A DNA stretch of 64,000 nt from Mycolicibacterium neworleansense (GCF_001245615.1 NZ_CWKH01000001.1:2914001-2978000); one strand, 5' to 3'. Shown: positions 8,627-17,963, numbered from the stretch's first letter. The notes: generated from the sequence alone by a model not told the origin. Translations and numbers: made by a program.

Positions 8627-9261
8627 TTCCGCACCGCCGCAGAGGGTTTGGCGTCGGGCCGGCGCAGATATAGCGGGACCAACGGCTGCGGGTCGCCCCA
8701 ATCGGTGACGGCGAGCACCAAGCCCGCAGGCGTCGGATACACCACGTCCAGCCGTGGCAGGTCGAACAGTGCGGCGTGATCGGGTGAACCGGCCACGGCG
8801 GCGACCGAGGTCTGCAGTACCGAGGCCACATCGGCGGGAGCGTTGACGGCAGGACCATCGACCCGAACCCCGTCGCGGTAGTGCGCCCAGTACACCTCGC
8901 GTCGCCGGGCGTCGGTGACCACCAGCACGTCGCCCTCGGTGTGGATTCCGATGCCGTCCAGGCTGCACACCCCGTGCACCGGAACGCCCAGCGCATGCCC
9001 GAACGCCGCGGCACTGGCCATCCCCACCCGCAGGCCGGTGAACGGGCCGGGACCGCACCCGACGACGACCGCGTCAAGATCTGCGACGGTGATCCCGGCA
9101 TCGGCGATGGCGCCGAGCACATTCGGCGTGAGCTGTTCGGCGTGGGCCCGGGCGTCGACGGTCACCCGCTCGGCGAGGGTCTGCACCGTGCCGTCCTCGG
9201 TCCGGCCGACCACGCCGGCGCTGACGGCCGGGGTCGCGGTGTCGACGGTCAGCACATTCAT
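8623..9261 (-). CDS. tsaB: tRNA threonylcarbamoyladenosine biosynthesis protein TsaB
   Basis: This is the 212-residue non-catalytic partner of TsaD in t6A synthesis. It begins MNVLTVDTATPAVSAGV, an ASKHA-like N-terminus with a degenerate active site, and carries VVVGCGPGPFTGLRVGMASA near residue 65-85, the family signature. DARRREVYWAHY is also typical. The start taken is ATG at 9261, overlapping the tsaE stop as ATGA; an ATG four codons upstream is possible but would lengthen the overlap. It lies in the coupled tsaE-tsaB-rimI-tsaD chain. Confidence 0.95.
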   Translation of the reverse strand: MNVLTVDTATPAVSAGVVGRTEDGTVQTLAERVTVDARAHAEQLTPNVLGAIADAGITVADLDAVVVGCGPGPFTGLRVGMASAAAFGHALGVPVHGVCSLDGIGIHTEGDVLVVTDARRREVYWAHYRDGVRVDGPAVNAPADVASVLQTSVAAVAGSPDHAALFDLPRLDVVYPTPAGLVLAVTDWGDPQPLVPLYLRRPDAKPSAAVRK

Positions 9262-9725
9262 GGGGCGCTCCACTGCCAGATCACCGTGCGCGTCTCGGTT
9301 TCGGTGTCCCGCTCGATCCGGATGTCCAGGTGATGATCGGAAAGACGTTCGGCCAGGCCCTCACCCCACTCGACGACCACCACGGCGTCGTCCAGGTCGG
9401 TGTCGAGGTCGAGCGCGTCGAGCTCCCCCAGCAGGTCGACACCGGGGTGATCGAGCAACCGGTACATGTCCACATGCACCATCGCCGGCCGGCCGGCCTG
9501 CCGGGCGGGGTGCACCCGGGCCAGCACGAACGTCGGGGAAACCACCGGCCCATCGACATCCATGGCCGCCGCGATGCCCTTGGCCATCACGGTCTTGCCC
9601 GCCCCCAGCGGACCGGACAGCACCACCACGTCGCCGGCCTTCAACCCGGCGCCGAGCCGCGCGCCCAAGGCGATGGTGTCCTCGGTGGTGGCCAGTTGCG
9701 CTGTGCCGGCGCTGCGCTCAGCCAC
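9258..9725 (-). CDS. tsaE: tRNA threonylcarbamoyladenosine biosynthesis ATPase TsaE
   Basis: This 155-residue P-loop ATPase drives turnover of the TsaBD complex. The Walker A motif LSGPLGAGKTVMAKGIA lies near residues 37-53, followed by SPTFVLARVH and VHVDMYRLLD, both family hallmarks. VVVVEWGEGL is the conserved Walker-B-like region with the catalytic acidic residues. The start is GTG at 9725, which overlaps the end of the upstream hydrolase gene by eight bases. It opens the tsaE-tsaB-rimI-tsaD chain. Confidence 0.95.
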   Translation of the reverse strand: MAERSAGTAQLATTEDTIALGARLGAGLKAGDVVVLSGPLGAGKTVMAKGIAAAMDVDGPVVSPTFVLARVHPARQAGRPAMVHVDMYRLLDHPGVDLLGELDALDLDTDLDDAVVVVEWGEGLAERLSDHHLDIRIERDTETETRTVIWQWSAP

Positions 9726-10806
9726 GGAACCGCACCCGGTCGCGGACCCGACGGCTGAGGGTGACCAGTCTGGACGGGGTGGCCCGCTCCACCAGACGGA
9801 CCAGTGCGTCGTCGATCACCACGGGCTCCTCCAGCTGGACCAGATGACCCGCTCCCCCGACGATCACGAGTTCGGAGCGGGGTAGCTGTGCGGCCATGGC
9901 CTTTGAGTATTCCATTGGCGTGAGCAGGTCACGGTCACCACAGGCGATCAGTGTCGGCACTTTCGCCAGCACCCGAAGGGCACCGGCCTCGTCGTGGACC
10001 TCCAGGGCATGCAGGAATTCGACCAGCGTGGTGATCGAGGTGCCGTGCATCATCCGTTGGGAGAACCGGACGACACTAGGGCTGACCGCTTCGTCGCCGT
10101 AGGACGCCGCGCGCAGTACCGGTCCGATCACCGACCGGGCCGCGCCACGAGTGTGGTGCACCGCGCCAGGGGCATACCGCGCCACGAACCGTACCGCCTC
10201 CAGCGCCGGGTTACGCAGGATCTCCCCCAGCGGTGAGCGGGTCACGCCTTCGACCGCCGACGAGATCACCGCCGCGCCCACGATCTGCTTCGGATAGCGA
10301 TGCGGGAACTGGCGCGCATGCGAGAGCACCGTCATTCCGCCCATCGAGTGGCCGACGAGCACCGCGGGGCCACGCGGAACCGTCACGGACAGAACGGCTT
10401 CCAGGTCGCGCCCGAGTTGCTCGACGGTGTAGGTGTCCGGAGGTGCGGTCCCCGACTGGCCGTGGCCCCGCTGGTCGTAGAACACCATCCGCACCTGCGG
10501 ACCCCACTGTTCGGCCAGTCGGGTGCGCTGAAAGTAGAAGGCGCCCATGCGCAGACAGAAACCGTGCGCGAACACCACGGTCAGCGGCGCGTCGTTGGGG
10601 CCGACTTCGCGTACCGCCAACGGCACTCCGTCGTCTGTCGTCACCACGGAGCTGCGGTCGGCATCGAGGCGTTCGAAATCCTCACCCAGGTAGGGGTCTT
10701 CGCCGGCTCTGCGCCGGGTCAGCGACCGCGCCACCGACCGGCCCGCCACCGTGCCCACAGCCGTCAGCCCGGCCGCGCCGGCCAACCACTGAGCATTGCG
10801 ACTCAA
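9718..10806 (-). CDS. Alpha/beta-fold hydrolase with N-terminal membrane-proximal segment
   Basis: This 362-residue alpha/beta hydrolase has the nucleophile elbow GHSMGG, the oxyanion strand [14 protein letters not shown] and a late histidine in [13 protein letters not shown], so the Ser-Asp-His triad looks complete. An N-terminal stretch, [22 protein letters not shown], is short and weakly hydrophobic and could be a signal or membrane anchor. The substrate is unknown; esterases, lipases and epoxide hydrolases share this fold. It starts with TTG at 10806, overlapping the alr stop as TTGA, and is embedded between alr and tsaE. That suggests co-transcription with cell-wall and tRNA modification genes rather than a linked pathway. 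Confidence 0.85.
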   Translation of the reverse strand: MSRNAQWLAGAAGLTAVGTVAGRSVARSLTRRRAGEDPYLGEDFERLDADRSSVVTTDDGVPLAVREVGPNDAPLTVVFAHGFCLRMGAFYFQRTRLAEQWGPQVRMVFYDQRGHGQSGTAPPDTYTVEQLGRDLEAVLSVTVPRGPAVLVGHSMGGMTVLSHARQFPHRYPKQIVGAAVISSAVEGVTRSPLGEILRNPALEAVRFVARYAPGAVHHTRGAARSVIGPVLRAASYGDEAVSPSVVRFSQRMMHGTSITTLVEFLHALEVHDEAGALRVLAKVPTLIACGDRDLLTPMEYSKAMAAQLPRSELVIVGGAGHLVQLEEPVVIDDALVRLVERATPSRLVTLSRRVRDRVRFRG

Positions 10807-11972
10807 CGCCCGCGACCCGCCTGCAGATACGTACGGACGATCCGGCCGCGTGGGCTGGTCGCCACCTCATAGTTGATGGTGCCGAGCAGCTCGGCCCAGT
10901 CCTGGGCGGTCTCTTCGCCCTGGGTACCGGGGCCGAACAGGATCGCGTCGTCACCTTCGTGGACATCGGTGGCGCCCGGACCGAGATCGACGACGAACTG
11001 GTCCATGCAGATCCGTCCGACGGCCGGGCAGCGCCGGCCGTTGATCAGTACTTCGATCCGCCCGCTCAGCGAACGGAAGATGCCGTCGGCGTACCCAACC
11101 GGCAGCAGCGCCAGCGTGGTGTCCCGCTCGGCGATCCAGCGGTGACCGTAGGACACCCCGTCGCCGGCGTGCACCGAACGGACCAGCGCGACCGGACATT
11201 TCAATGTCATGGCGGGCCGCAGCCCCATGTCGCCGCGCTCCGGGATGGGGCTCAGGCCGTACACCGCGATGCCGGGCCGCACCATGTCGAACGCCAGATC
11301 CGGACGGGTCATGGCCGCAGGGGAATTGGACAGGTGGGCCAGCTCGAACTCCACGCCCAGGGCGGCAGCCTGCTCCCGCATCGCGGTGAGGCGCTTGCCC
11401 TGCAGGTCGTTGAACGGATTGTCGGGGTCGTCACCGTGCGCCAGGTGACTCATGATGCCCCGCGCCCGCAGCGCCCCGTCGGCTTGCGCACGTGCCAGCG
11501 CGGCGATGACATCGGGGAAATCGGCGGGGCTGACCCCGTTACGGCTCAGCCCGGTATCGACCTTCACCGTCACGGTCGCGGTGCGGCCGGTCTGACGTGC
11601 GGCGGCCACCACATCGTCGACCTGGCGCACCGAGGACACCGCGACCTGCACGTCGTTGTCGAGGGCGGGGGTGAAATCGGTGCCGGGCGGGTGCAGCCAG
11701 CACAGCACCGGAGCGGTGATCCCACCGTTCCGCAGCGCCACGGCCTCGGCGATGGTCACCACCCCGAGTTCAGCGGCCCCGGCGGCCAGCGCGGCCCGGC
11801 CCACCTCGACGGCGCCGTGCCCGTATCCGTCGGCCTTGACCACGGCCATCACCCGGGCGTCACCGGCATGTTCACGCAGCAGGCGGACGTTGTGGTCGAT
11901 CGCGCCGAGGTCCACCATCGCCTGCGGCGAGGCGTGGGGGTTCAGCGATGTCTCGCGTTCGGTCGTCTGCAT
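10803..11972 (-). CDS. alr: Alanine racemase
   Basis: This PLP enzyme interconverts L- and D-alanine for peptidoglycan synthesis. The 389-residue length is typical. The PLP lysine is in [11 protein letters not shown] near residue 46, and the opposite-face catalytic tyrosine is in GVSYGHRW, about residue 270. [19 protein letters not shown] and [12 protein letters not shown] are family segments. ATG at 11972 is followed at once by the N-terminal extension seen in mycobacterial alanine racemases. It heads the co-directional block alr, hydrolase, tsaE, tsaB, rimI, tsaD, with a 69-bp gap from gadB upstream that may hold its own promoter. Confidence 0.96.
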   Translation of the reverse strand: MQTTERETSLNPHASPQAMVDLGAIDHNVRLLREHAGDARVMAVVKADGYGHGAVEVGRAALAAGAAELGVVTIAEAVALRNGGITAPVLCWLHPPGTDFTPALDNDVQVAVSSVRQVDDVVAAARQTGRTATVTVKVDTGLSRNGVSPADFPDVIAALARAQADGALRARGIMSHLAHGDDPDNPFNDLQGKRLTAMREQAAALGVEFELAHLSNSPAAMTRPDLAFDMVRPGIAVYGLSPIPERGDMGLRPAMTLKCPVALVRSVHAGDGVSYGHRWIAERDTTLALLPVGYADGIFRSLSGRIEVLINGRRCPAVGRICMDQFVVDLGPGATDVHEGDDAILFGPGTQGEETAQDWAELLGTINYEVATSPRGRIVRTYLQAGRGR

Positions 11973-12041
11973 GTCATATCACCGCCGACCATTGTCCCAG
12001 AGGGTCACATCCGGGCAGATCAGCGGACCGGCCAGGCCCAT

Positions 12042-13424
12042 CTAGTGCGCGAACGGTTGCAAGTCGTCGAACGCTCCGCGCGGCTTGAGCGCGTCCAGCC
12101 GCCCGAGCACCGTGATCGTGTCCTCCTTGAGCGCGCGGGCCAGATCGGCCGAGAATCCCTCGCGCACCACGACCCGCAGCACCACGACGTCAGTGGCCCC
12201 CTCGGGCATCGTGTACGCGGGCACCTGCCAGCCGAACGACCGCAGTCCCTCGGACACGTCGAATTCGGTGTATCCGGGATTGCCCTTGAGGCGGAAGCTG
12301 ACCACCGGGATAGCCGACCCGTCGGTGATCAGCTCGAAGTGCTCACTGTCACGCAGTTCGTCGCCCAGCCAGCGCGCCGTCTGCGACAGACACTGCATCA
12401 CCTGGGTATATCCGGCCCGGCCCAACCGCAGGAAGTTGTAGTACTGGCCGACCACCTGGTTACCGGGCCGCGAGAAGTTGAGGGTGAACGTGGGCATGTC
12501 GCCGCCGAGGTAGTTGACCCGAAATACCAGGTCCTCGGGCAGGTACTCCTTGCTGCGCCACACCACGAAGCCGATACCCGGGTAGGTCAGCCCGTACTTG
12601 TGACCGCTGACGTTGATCGACACCACGCGCGGCAGGCGGAAATCCCATTCCAGGTCGGGGTGCAGGAACGGGACGACGAAGCCGCCGCTGGCGGCGTCGA
12701 CGTGCACGGGGATGTCCAGGCCCTTGTCCAGTACGAGCTGGTCCAGCGCCGCGCAGATCTCCGCGATCGGCTCCAGCTCGCCGGTGTAGGTGGTGCCGAG
12801 GATCGCGACGACGCCGATGGTGTCCTCGTCGACCGCGTCGAGAACCTGCTCGGGGGTGATGACGTAGCGCCCCTCCTCCATCGGCAGGTAACGCGGCTCG
12901 ACATCGAAGTACCGGCAGAACTTCTCCCACACCACCTGGACGTTGGACCCCATCACCAGGTTGGGGGTGCGTCCCTTCCAGTCCTTGCCCACCTTCTCGC
13001 GCCAACGCCATTTCATGGCCAGCCCGCCCAGCATCACGGCCTCGCTGGATCCGATCGTGGAGACTCCGCACGCGGCCGACGCATCCTCGTCGCTCAGCCC
13101 TTCGGCGTGGAACAGGTCGGCGACCATACTCACGCAGCGCGCTTCGATCGCGGCGGTGGCCGGGTACTCGTCCTTGTCGATCATGTTCTTGTCGAACGTC
13201 TCGGCCATGAGCTTCTCGGCCTCGGGGTCCATCCACGTGGTGACGAACGTCGCCAGGTTCAACCGGGAGCTGCCGTCGAGCATCAGCTCGTCGTGGATGA
13301 AGCGGTACGCCGCAGCGGGTTCCATCGACTTGTCGGGCAGGCGCAGTGACGGGACCGGTGACATCGCCAGCCTGCCGGTGTACGCCGGCGAGATGTGCGG
13401 GGTGTGACGGTGCTTGTGCGACAT
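12042..13424 (-). CDS. gadB: Glutamate decarboxylase
   Basis: This 460-residue PLP decarboxylase converts glutamate to 4-aminobutyrate and CO2. The PLP lysine lies in INVSGHKYGLTYPG near residue 275. VHVDAASGGFVVPFL holds the aspartate that pairs with the pyridine nitrogen, and MEPAAAYRFIHDELMLDG is the conserved N-terminal region. ATG at 13424 follows AAAAGGATCC, a clear ribosome site. It sits only 15 bases after the NAD(P)HX repair gene, as in M. tuberculosis (Rv3433c-Rv3432c by recall), so the two are probably co-transcribed. It is core, not part of the amine island at 31-50 kb. Confidence 0.95.
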   Translation of the reverse strand: MSHKHRHTPHISPAYTGRLAMSPVPSLRLPDKSMEPAAAYRFIHDELMLDGSSRLNLATFVTTWMDPEAEKLMAETFDKNMIDKDEYPATAAIEARCVSMVADLFHAEGLSDEDASAACGVSTIGSSEAVMLGGLAMKWRWREKVGKDWKGRTPNLVMGSNVQVVWEKFCRYFDVEPRYLPMEEGRYVITPEQVLDAVDEDTIGVVAILGTTYTGELEPIAEICAALDQLVLDKGLDIPVHVDAASGGFVVPFLHPDLEWDFRLPRVVSINVSGHKYGLTYPGIGFVVWRSKEYLPEDLVFRVNYLGGDMPTFTLNFSRPGNQVVGQYYNFLRLGRAGYTQVMQCLSQTARWLGDELRDSEHFELITDGSAIPVVSFRLKGNPGYTEFDVSEGLRSFGWQVPAYTMPEGATDVVVLRVVVREGFSADLARALKEDTITVLGRLDALKPRGAFDDLQPFAH

Positions 13425-13439
13425 GCGGATCCTTTTCTT

Positions 13440-14852
13440 CTACAGCGCGGCGATCGCGGCGCGGACATGGGCGAGGATGCGGGACGCCGAGGTGGGCGCC
13501 GGACTGGGACCGGGATCGGCCGCCGACAGGTTGGCGGCACGGGCATGGACGAAAGCTGCCGCGGCGGCGGCCTCACCTGGGGGCAGTCCGGCGGCCAGCA
13601 GGGCCCCGATGATGCCGGACAGCACATCGCCGGATCCGGCTGTGGCACCCCATGATTGGCCCGCGGGGTTGAGATAGGTGGTGTGCCCGGGCTCGGCGAT
13701 GACGGTGACGTTGCCTTTGAGCAGCACGGTGACGCCGAGGCGGTCGGCGAGGCCGCGGGTGGCCGCGACGCGGTCGGCGCCGGGCGGATCTCCGGCCAGT
13801 CGCTCGAATTCGCCGGCATGCGGGGTGAGCACGGTTGGCGCGCTGCGGCCGGTGAGCAGGCCGAGATCGGCGGCCAGCAGTGTGAGGCCGTCGGCGTCGA
13901 CGATCACCGGAAGATCGGATTCGAGTGCGAACCGCAGCGCGGACTTCGCAGTGTCGTCGGTGCCCATCCCGGGGCCGACCACCCAGGCCTGGACCCGGCC
14001 CGCTTCCTGCGGGCTGGGCGCGGCGATCACCTCGGGCCAGTGTGAAAGCACCTGCGGTCCAGCGCTTCCCGCATAGCGGACCATGCCGGAGGTCGCTGCC
14101 ACGGCGGCGCCGGTGCTCAACACGGCCGCACCGGGATAAGTTGCCGAGCCGGACACCACACCCGTCACCCCTTGGGTGTACTTGTCATCGTGCGGTCCCG
14201 GGATCGGCCAGCGGGCACGGACATCGGCCACCTCGAACCCGGCCAGGTCGGCGGGCGCCAACTCCAGACCGATGTCGACGAGCTCGACGCGGCCGCATTC
14301 ACCCAGGGCATGAACAGGTTTGAGGCCGCCGAACGTGACGGTCAGGGCGGCGCGCACATGCGGGCCGTCGGCGGCTCCGGTCTGCACGTCGAGGCCGCTG
14401 GGGATGTCGACGGCGATCACGGGTGCGGTGTTGGCCCCGAATACCGCCGCGGCGTCGGGACGCAGCGGGCCGCGTCCGGAGATGCCGACCACTCCGTCGA
14501 TCACCAGATCGGTTGCCGCGGAGATGCCGGACACCACGCGGCCGCCGGCCCGGCGGAACGCGGCCAGGGCTTTGGCGTGAGTCTTCTCGGGGTTGAGCAG
14601 CACCGCATCGGCGGCGGCTCCGCGGCGGCGCAGGTACGTCGCCGCCCACAGCGCGTCACCGCCGTTGTCGCCCGAACCCACCACCGCGCAGATCCGCCGG
14701 CCGGCGACACCACCGGTGCGCAGCTTCAGTTCGGTGGCGATCGCCGTCGCGAGCCCGTACGCTGCGCGGCCCATCAGCACGCCGTCGGGCAGCGATGCCA
14801 GCAGGGGCGCCTCGGCCGCACGGATCGCATCGGCCGAGTAGTAGTACCGCAT
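13440..14852 (-). CDS. nnrD: Bifunctional NAD(P)HX epimerase/dehydratase
   Basis: This repair enzyme handles hydrated NADH and NADPH. The N-terminal half (about 1-210) is the YjeF_N epimerase with VGSGDNGGDALWAATYLRRRG and VIAVDIPSGLDVQTG. The C-terminal half is the ADP-dependent dehydratase with VVGPGMGTDD, TPHAGEFERL, LLKGNVTVIAEP and GSGDVLSGIIGALLAAG, the last holding the catalytic aspartate. Total length is 470 residues. The start chosen is ATG at 14852, with GGAGCGGGAG just upstream; an in-frame reading from 14897 adds an unlikely 15-residue basic leader. It is probably co-transcribed with gadB. Confidence 0.93.
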   Translation of the reverse strand: MRYYYSADAIRAAEAPLLASLPDGVLMGRAAYGLATAIATELKLRTGGVAGRRICAVVGSGDNGGDALWAATYLRRRGAAADAVLLNPEKTHAKALAAFRRAGGRVVSGISAATDLVIDGVVGISGRGPLRPDAAAVFGANTAPVIAVDIPSGLDVQTGAADGPHVRAALTVTFGGLKPVHALGECGRVELVDIGLELAPADLAGFEVADVRARWPIPGPHDDKYTQGVTGVVSGSATYPGAAVLSTGAAVAATSGMVRYAGSAGPQVLSHWPEVIAAPSPQEAGRVQAWVVGPGMGTDDTAKSALRFALESDLPVIVDADGLTLLAADLGLLTGRSAPTVLTPHAGEFERLAGDPPGADRVAATRGLADRLGVTVLLKGNVTVIAEPGHTTYLNPAGQSWGATAGSGDVLSGIIGALLAAGLPPGEAAAAAAFVHARAANLSAADPGPSPAPTSASRILAHVRAAIAAL

Positions 14853-14928
14853 CAGCTCCCGCTCCGCTCGAATGTCTTCGACTTTGCCGCGCGCCAACAG
14901 GTTACGTGTGTTTGCTCGACGTGGTCAC

Positions 14929-14985
14929 CGAAAGTGACGTCATGGCTGCTACCGAGTCGCCGGAACGACCGCTGCGTCACTTTCG
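14929..14985. promoter_or_regulatory. Inverted repeat between the NAD(P)HX gene and the MocR gene
   Basis: CGAAAGTGACG at 14929-14939 and CGTCACTTTCG at 14975-14985 are perfect 11-bp inverted arms 35 bases apart. The left arm also forms a smaller GTCAC-CGAAA-GTGAC palindrome at 14924-14938. The right arm contains the stop codon of the MocR gene. It could be a terminator-like stem for that gene or an operator for the gene that starts at 14852; the sequence does not decide. Confidence 0.35.
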
Positions 14986-16386
14986 CGCGATCCGCACGAT
15001 CCTGGCTGCGGCCTCGCGTAACCGGTCCGGCGGATGCGATGCATACCCGAGCACCAGACCGGGCGCTCCGGGCAGTCGGCGGTGCCACGACACCGGATGT
15101 ACGAGGACGCCTGCGTCACGCAGTTCGTCGGCGAGTGCGACGTCGTCGACGGTCTCGGGCAGCGTGACGAGCAGGTGCAGACCGGCGGCCACACCGCTCA
15201 CCTTCGCGGCAGGCATTGCCACCGACAACACGTCCAGCAATGCGTCGCGCCGGGCCCGGTGCCGCGCCCGGACCAGCCGGACATGCCGGTCGTACTCTCC
15301 GGATTCCAGTAGCCGGGCGAGCACCAGCTGCGGCACGGTCGGGCTGCCGAGGTCAGTGGCATGCTTGGCCGCGACCAGGTCCGGATGGCGCTGCGCGGGC
15401 GCGACCAGCCAGCCCAGCCGCAGTGCGGGCGCCAGGCTCTTCGAGGTGCTGCCGGCATAGGCGATGCGATCGGGCGCCGACGGGTGCATGGCCGGGACGG
15501 GCGCCCGGTCGTAGCGGTATTCGGCGTCGTAGTCGTCTTCGATGATCAGCTCGCCGTCCCACTCGAGCAGCTCGCGGCGGCGCTGTGGGCCGAGCACCAC
15601 GCCGGTCGGGAACTGGTGCGCCGGGGTGAGGAACACGGTGGGCGCACCGCCGGCGGCAAGGGCGTCCACCCGGATGCCGTCCTCGTCGACGGGGACGGGG
15701 ACCGGGCGCAGGCCCCAGTACTCGAGTTCGTCGACCGCTCCGCGTGAGCCGGGATCCTCGACGGCGATCGTGTCGAGGCCCTCGCCGCGCAACTGCTGGG
15801 CGAGTAACGCAACGGCCTGGGCGACACCGGCCACCACCAGGATGTCGTCGGGGTCGATCCGCAGCCCGCGGGTTCGGCCCAGCCACGGCGCGAGCGCCGC
15901 CCGCAACCTCGGGTGGCCGCGGGGGTCGCCGTAGCCGAGGTCTTCCGGCGCCGTCTCGGCCAGCACCGCACGCTCCGCCCGCAACCAGGTACTGCGCGGG
16001 AACGCCGACAGATCGGGCACCCCCGGCGAGAGGTCGATTCCCTCCCCGACCGGCAGTCGAGGACGCGGCAGACGTGACACCGATGGCGGCGGAGCAGGGG
16101 CTACGCCTGAAGGCCGGACCGGCTGCGTGAGTACGTGGGTGCCACCACCGGCATGCCCGCTGACCAGACCTTCGTCGGCGAGGCGCCGATAGGCCTCGAC
16201 GACCACGCCGCGTGACACCGCGAGTTCTGCGGCCAGCACCCGGGTCGATGGAAAGCGGGTGCCCGAGGCGAGCCTGCCGTCGGCGATCGCGGTGCGTAGC
16301 GCATCGGCGAGCCAGTCGGTGAGTCCGCGTGCCGGCGCGGTCGTCGGGTCGAGCTGTAGAAAATCCGCGCCCGCGACTTGGTCCAT
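14977..16386 (-). CDS. MocR/PdxR-type regulator (GntR DNA-binding domain plus aminotransferase domain)
   Basis: This 469-residue transcription factor has an N-terminal winged helix (about 15-85: GTRFPSTRVLAAELAVSRGVV, then EAYRRLADEGLV) joined to a class I aminotransferase-like domain from about residue 115. The PLP lysine is retained in STSKSLAPALRLGW, and IEDDYDAEYRYD is typical. Members sense PLP-amino compound adducts and control vitamin B6, GABA, taurine or export genes. It is divergent from an EamA exporter across 57 bases that contain a repeated motif, so that exporter is the likely target. The exact ligand is unknown. Confidence 0.9.
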   Translation of the reverse strand: MDQVAGADFLQLDPTTAPARGLTDWLADALRTAIADGRLASGTRFPSTRVLAAELAVSRGVVVEAYRRLADEGLVSGHAGGGTHVLTQPVRPSGVAPAPPPSVSRLPRPRLPVGEGIDLSPGVPDLSAFPRSTWLRAERAVLAETAPEDLGYGDPRGHPRLRAALAPWLGRTRGLRIDPDDILVVAGVAQAVALLAQQLRGEGLDTIAVEDPGSRGAVDELEYWGLRPVPVPVDEDGIRVDALAAGGAPTVFLTPAHQFPTGVVLGPQRRRELLEWDGELIIEDDYDAEYRYDRAPVPAMHPSAPDRIAYAGSTSKSLAPALRLGWLVAPAQRHPDLVAAKHATDLGSPTVPQLVLARLLESGEYDRHVRLVRARHRARRDALLDVLSVAMPAAKVSGVAAGLHLLVTLPETVDDVALADELRDAGVLVHPVSWHRRLPGAPGLVLGYASHPPDRLREAAARIVRIARK

Positions 16387-16393
16387 GACAGAT

Positions 16394-16420
16394 GTCCAAA
16401 CTTGGTTCTACTTGTTGGAC
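16394..16420. promoter_or_regulatory. Candidate MocR operator between regulator and exporter
   Basis: GTCCAA at 16394-16399 and TTGGAC at 16415-16420 form an inverted pair. The interval also contains CTTGGTT and CTTGTTGG as a direct repeat. MocR regulators typically bind direct or inverted half-sites between themselves and a divergent target, which is the geometry here. The assignment rests only on position and symmetry. Confidence 0.45.
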
Positions 16421-16443
16421 CATATTGGCCGCAGCATGGGAGC

Positions 16444-17427
16444 ATGTCCAGCCCCGCCCACGCCGGTTTGTCCGGCGCACTCGGCATGACGTTCGTCGGC
16501 GGCAGCGTGGCCGTCTCGGGCGCGCTCGCTGATGCACCGCTGCACACCGCGCAGGCGTTGCGCTACGCGATTGCGTGCGCACTGTTGCTCGCCTGGGTCC
16601 GATTCACCGGCCAATCGCTGCGCCTTCCCCGAGGTACCGAATGGCTGTGGCTGCTGAGTGTCACCGGCAGCGGCCTGGTGCTGTTCAACATCGCCCTCGT
16701 ATACGGATCGCAGCATGCCGAACCCGCGGTACTGGCGGTCGCGGTGGCTTGTGTGCCTTTGGCTCTGGCCACAATGGGGCCACTGCTGGAAGGCCACCGG
16801 CCGCGGAGCCGGGTATTGGCCGCGGCGGTCGTGGTCAGCATCGGCGCCGTGGTCGTCGAAGGAATGGGACGGGCGGACGCGATCGGATTGTTCTGGGCCG
16901 CGGTGGTATTCGCCTGCGAGGCAGGCTTTACGCTACTGGCGGTGCCGGTGCTCGGTTCGCACGGTCCCGCGGGGGTATCGGTGCACACCACCTGGATGGC
17001 CGCCGCGATGTTCGGCGTGCTCGCGCTGACCACCGAAGGATGGAGAGCGGCAAGCAGTTTCGACACGGGCGAGATCCTGGCCATCGGCTATCTGGCTATC
17101 GGCGTGACGGCGGTCGCGTTCGCCCTCTGGTACACCTGCGTGCGCACGCTGGGCGCTGGACGGGCCGGGCTGCTGACCGGGGTGGCGCCGGTCGCCGCCG
17201 CGGCGATCGGTGTGCCCGTCACGGGAACCTGGCCCGCAGCAGCCGTGTGGGCCGGCATCGGCCTGATCGCGTGCGGGCTGGCACTGGGCCTGAGCGACCC
17301 CGGTGGCACCGGTCAGGCGCGGCCTTCGCCGGAACACATGCCCGACATGAGCAGGTTCAACCCGAACTCGAACCGCGCGTCGAAGTCGAGCAACTGCTCG
17401 ACGGGGCTGGACGCGAGGTGCGGATAG
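16444..17427 (+). CDS. EamA/DMT-family transporter
   Basis: This 327-residue membrane protein has about ten hydrophobic helices in two EamA repeats (first about 10-140, second about 150-285). An example is MTFVGGSVAVSGALADAPL, followed by a second half with WAGIGLIACGLALGLS. Family members usually export amino acids or related metabolites. ATG at 16444 has little room for a ribosome site because the promoter is only 57 bases long; an in-frame reading from 16378 would start inside the MocR gene. The last ~38 residues are polar and run 115 bases into the antisense TetR gene, so the functional protein may effectively end near residue 290. The divergent MocR factor is the likely regulator. Confidence 0.82.
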   Translation: MSSPAHAGLSGALGMTFVGGSVAVSGALADAPLHTAQALRYAIACALLLAWVRFTGQSLRLPRGTEWLWLLSVTGSGLVLFNIALVYGSQHAEPAVLAVAVACVPLALATMGPLLEGHRPRSRVLAAAVVVSIGAVVVEGMGRADAIGLFWAAVVFACEAGFTLLAVPVLGSHGPAGVSVHTTWMAAAMFGVLALTTEGWRAASSFDTGEILAIGYLAIGVTAVAFALWYTCVRTLGAGRAGLLTGVAPVAAAAIGVPVTGTWPAAAVWAGIGLIACGLALGLSDPGGTGQARPSPEHMPDMSRFNPNSNRASKSSNCSTGLDARCG

Positions 17428-17963
17428 TCCCCGGCGCGCACCACACCTTCGAGCGTCTCGGTCTCTCCCCCAGCCGCGCCCTGCTGCTCCAGGACTTCAC
17501 CGAGGACGTAACAGAAAAGGGAGCTGGCAGCCCACAAGGCGTGTTCGCGGGCCAGACCGCCGGCCTGGATGCTGCCGACGAGCGTGTCGACGAAGGTCAG
17601 ATTCGCCCGCTTGGCGGCGTAGTTGCCGCCGACGATACGGGCTCCGTCGCGCTGCGCCAGGAGCGCTGAACGCAGGGCCGCGGCAAGGCTTTTGGCACGA
17701 TGCACCCACTCCGCGTCGGCAGTGCCGGCGTTTTCAAGCGCCTTCGCCAAAATCGTCTCGGCCATCTCGTCGATAAGCGCGTCCTTGCCGTCGACCAGTC
17801 GGTAGATCGTCGGGAGGTGGGCCCGCAGCCGGTCGGCCAGCCGGCGCATCGTCAGTGATTCCAGACCGCCCTCGTTGACCAGCGCCAGGGCTTCTCCGAC
17901 CACGCGGTCCACCGACAGGTTGGCCAGCGCCACGCGATCGCGGCCAGTCGAGGCAGTTGACAC
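17313..17963 (-). CDS. TetR-family repressor
   Basis: This 216-residue regulator has an N-terminal helix-turn-helix (about 15-60: EGGLESLTMRRLADRLRAHL, then PTIYRLVDGKDALIDEM) of the subgroup that includes classical TetR. The C-terminal region is the variable ligand domain. The start taken is GTG at 17963: a TAACAT -10-like hexamer ends seven bases before it, which suggests a leaderless transcript. An in-frame reading to 18167 would cross two palindromes and the divergent gene. Two near-identical palindromes at 17964-18011 lie between it and the reductase gene, making autoregulation and control of the reductase and flavoprotein pair likely. Confidence 0.87.
   Translation of the reverse strand: MSTASTGRDRVALANLSVDRVVGEALALVNEGGLESLTMRRLADRLRAHLPTIYRLVDGKDALIDEMAETILAKALENAGTADAEWVHRAKSLAAALRSALLAQRDGARIVGGNYAAKRANLTFVDTLVGSIQAGGLAREHALWAASSLFCYVLGEVLEQQGAAGGETETLEGVVRAGDYPHLASSPVEQLLDFDARFEFGLNLLMSGMCSGEGRA

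Noticed and set aside
10233..13349. A 1038-codon open frame on the plus strand across alr and gadB
   Set aside because: It is antisense to two well-supported enzymes, is Arg/His/Pro-rich and has no recognisable domain. Long antisense frames are expected in GC-rich coding DNA.
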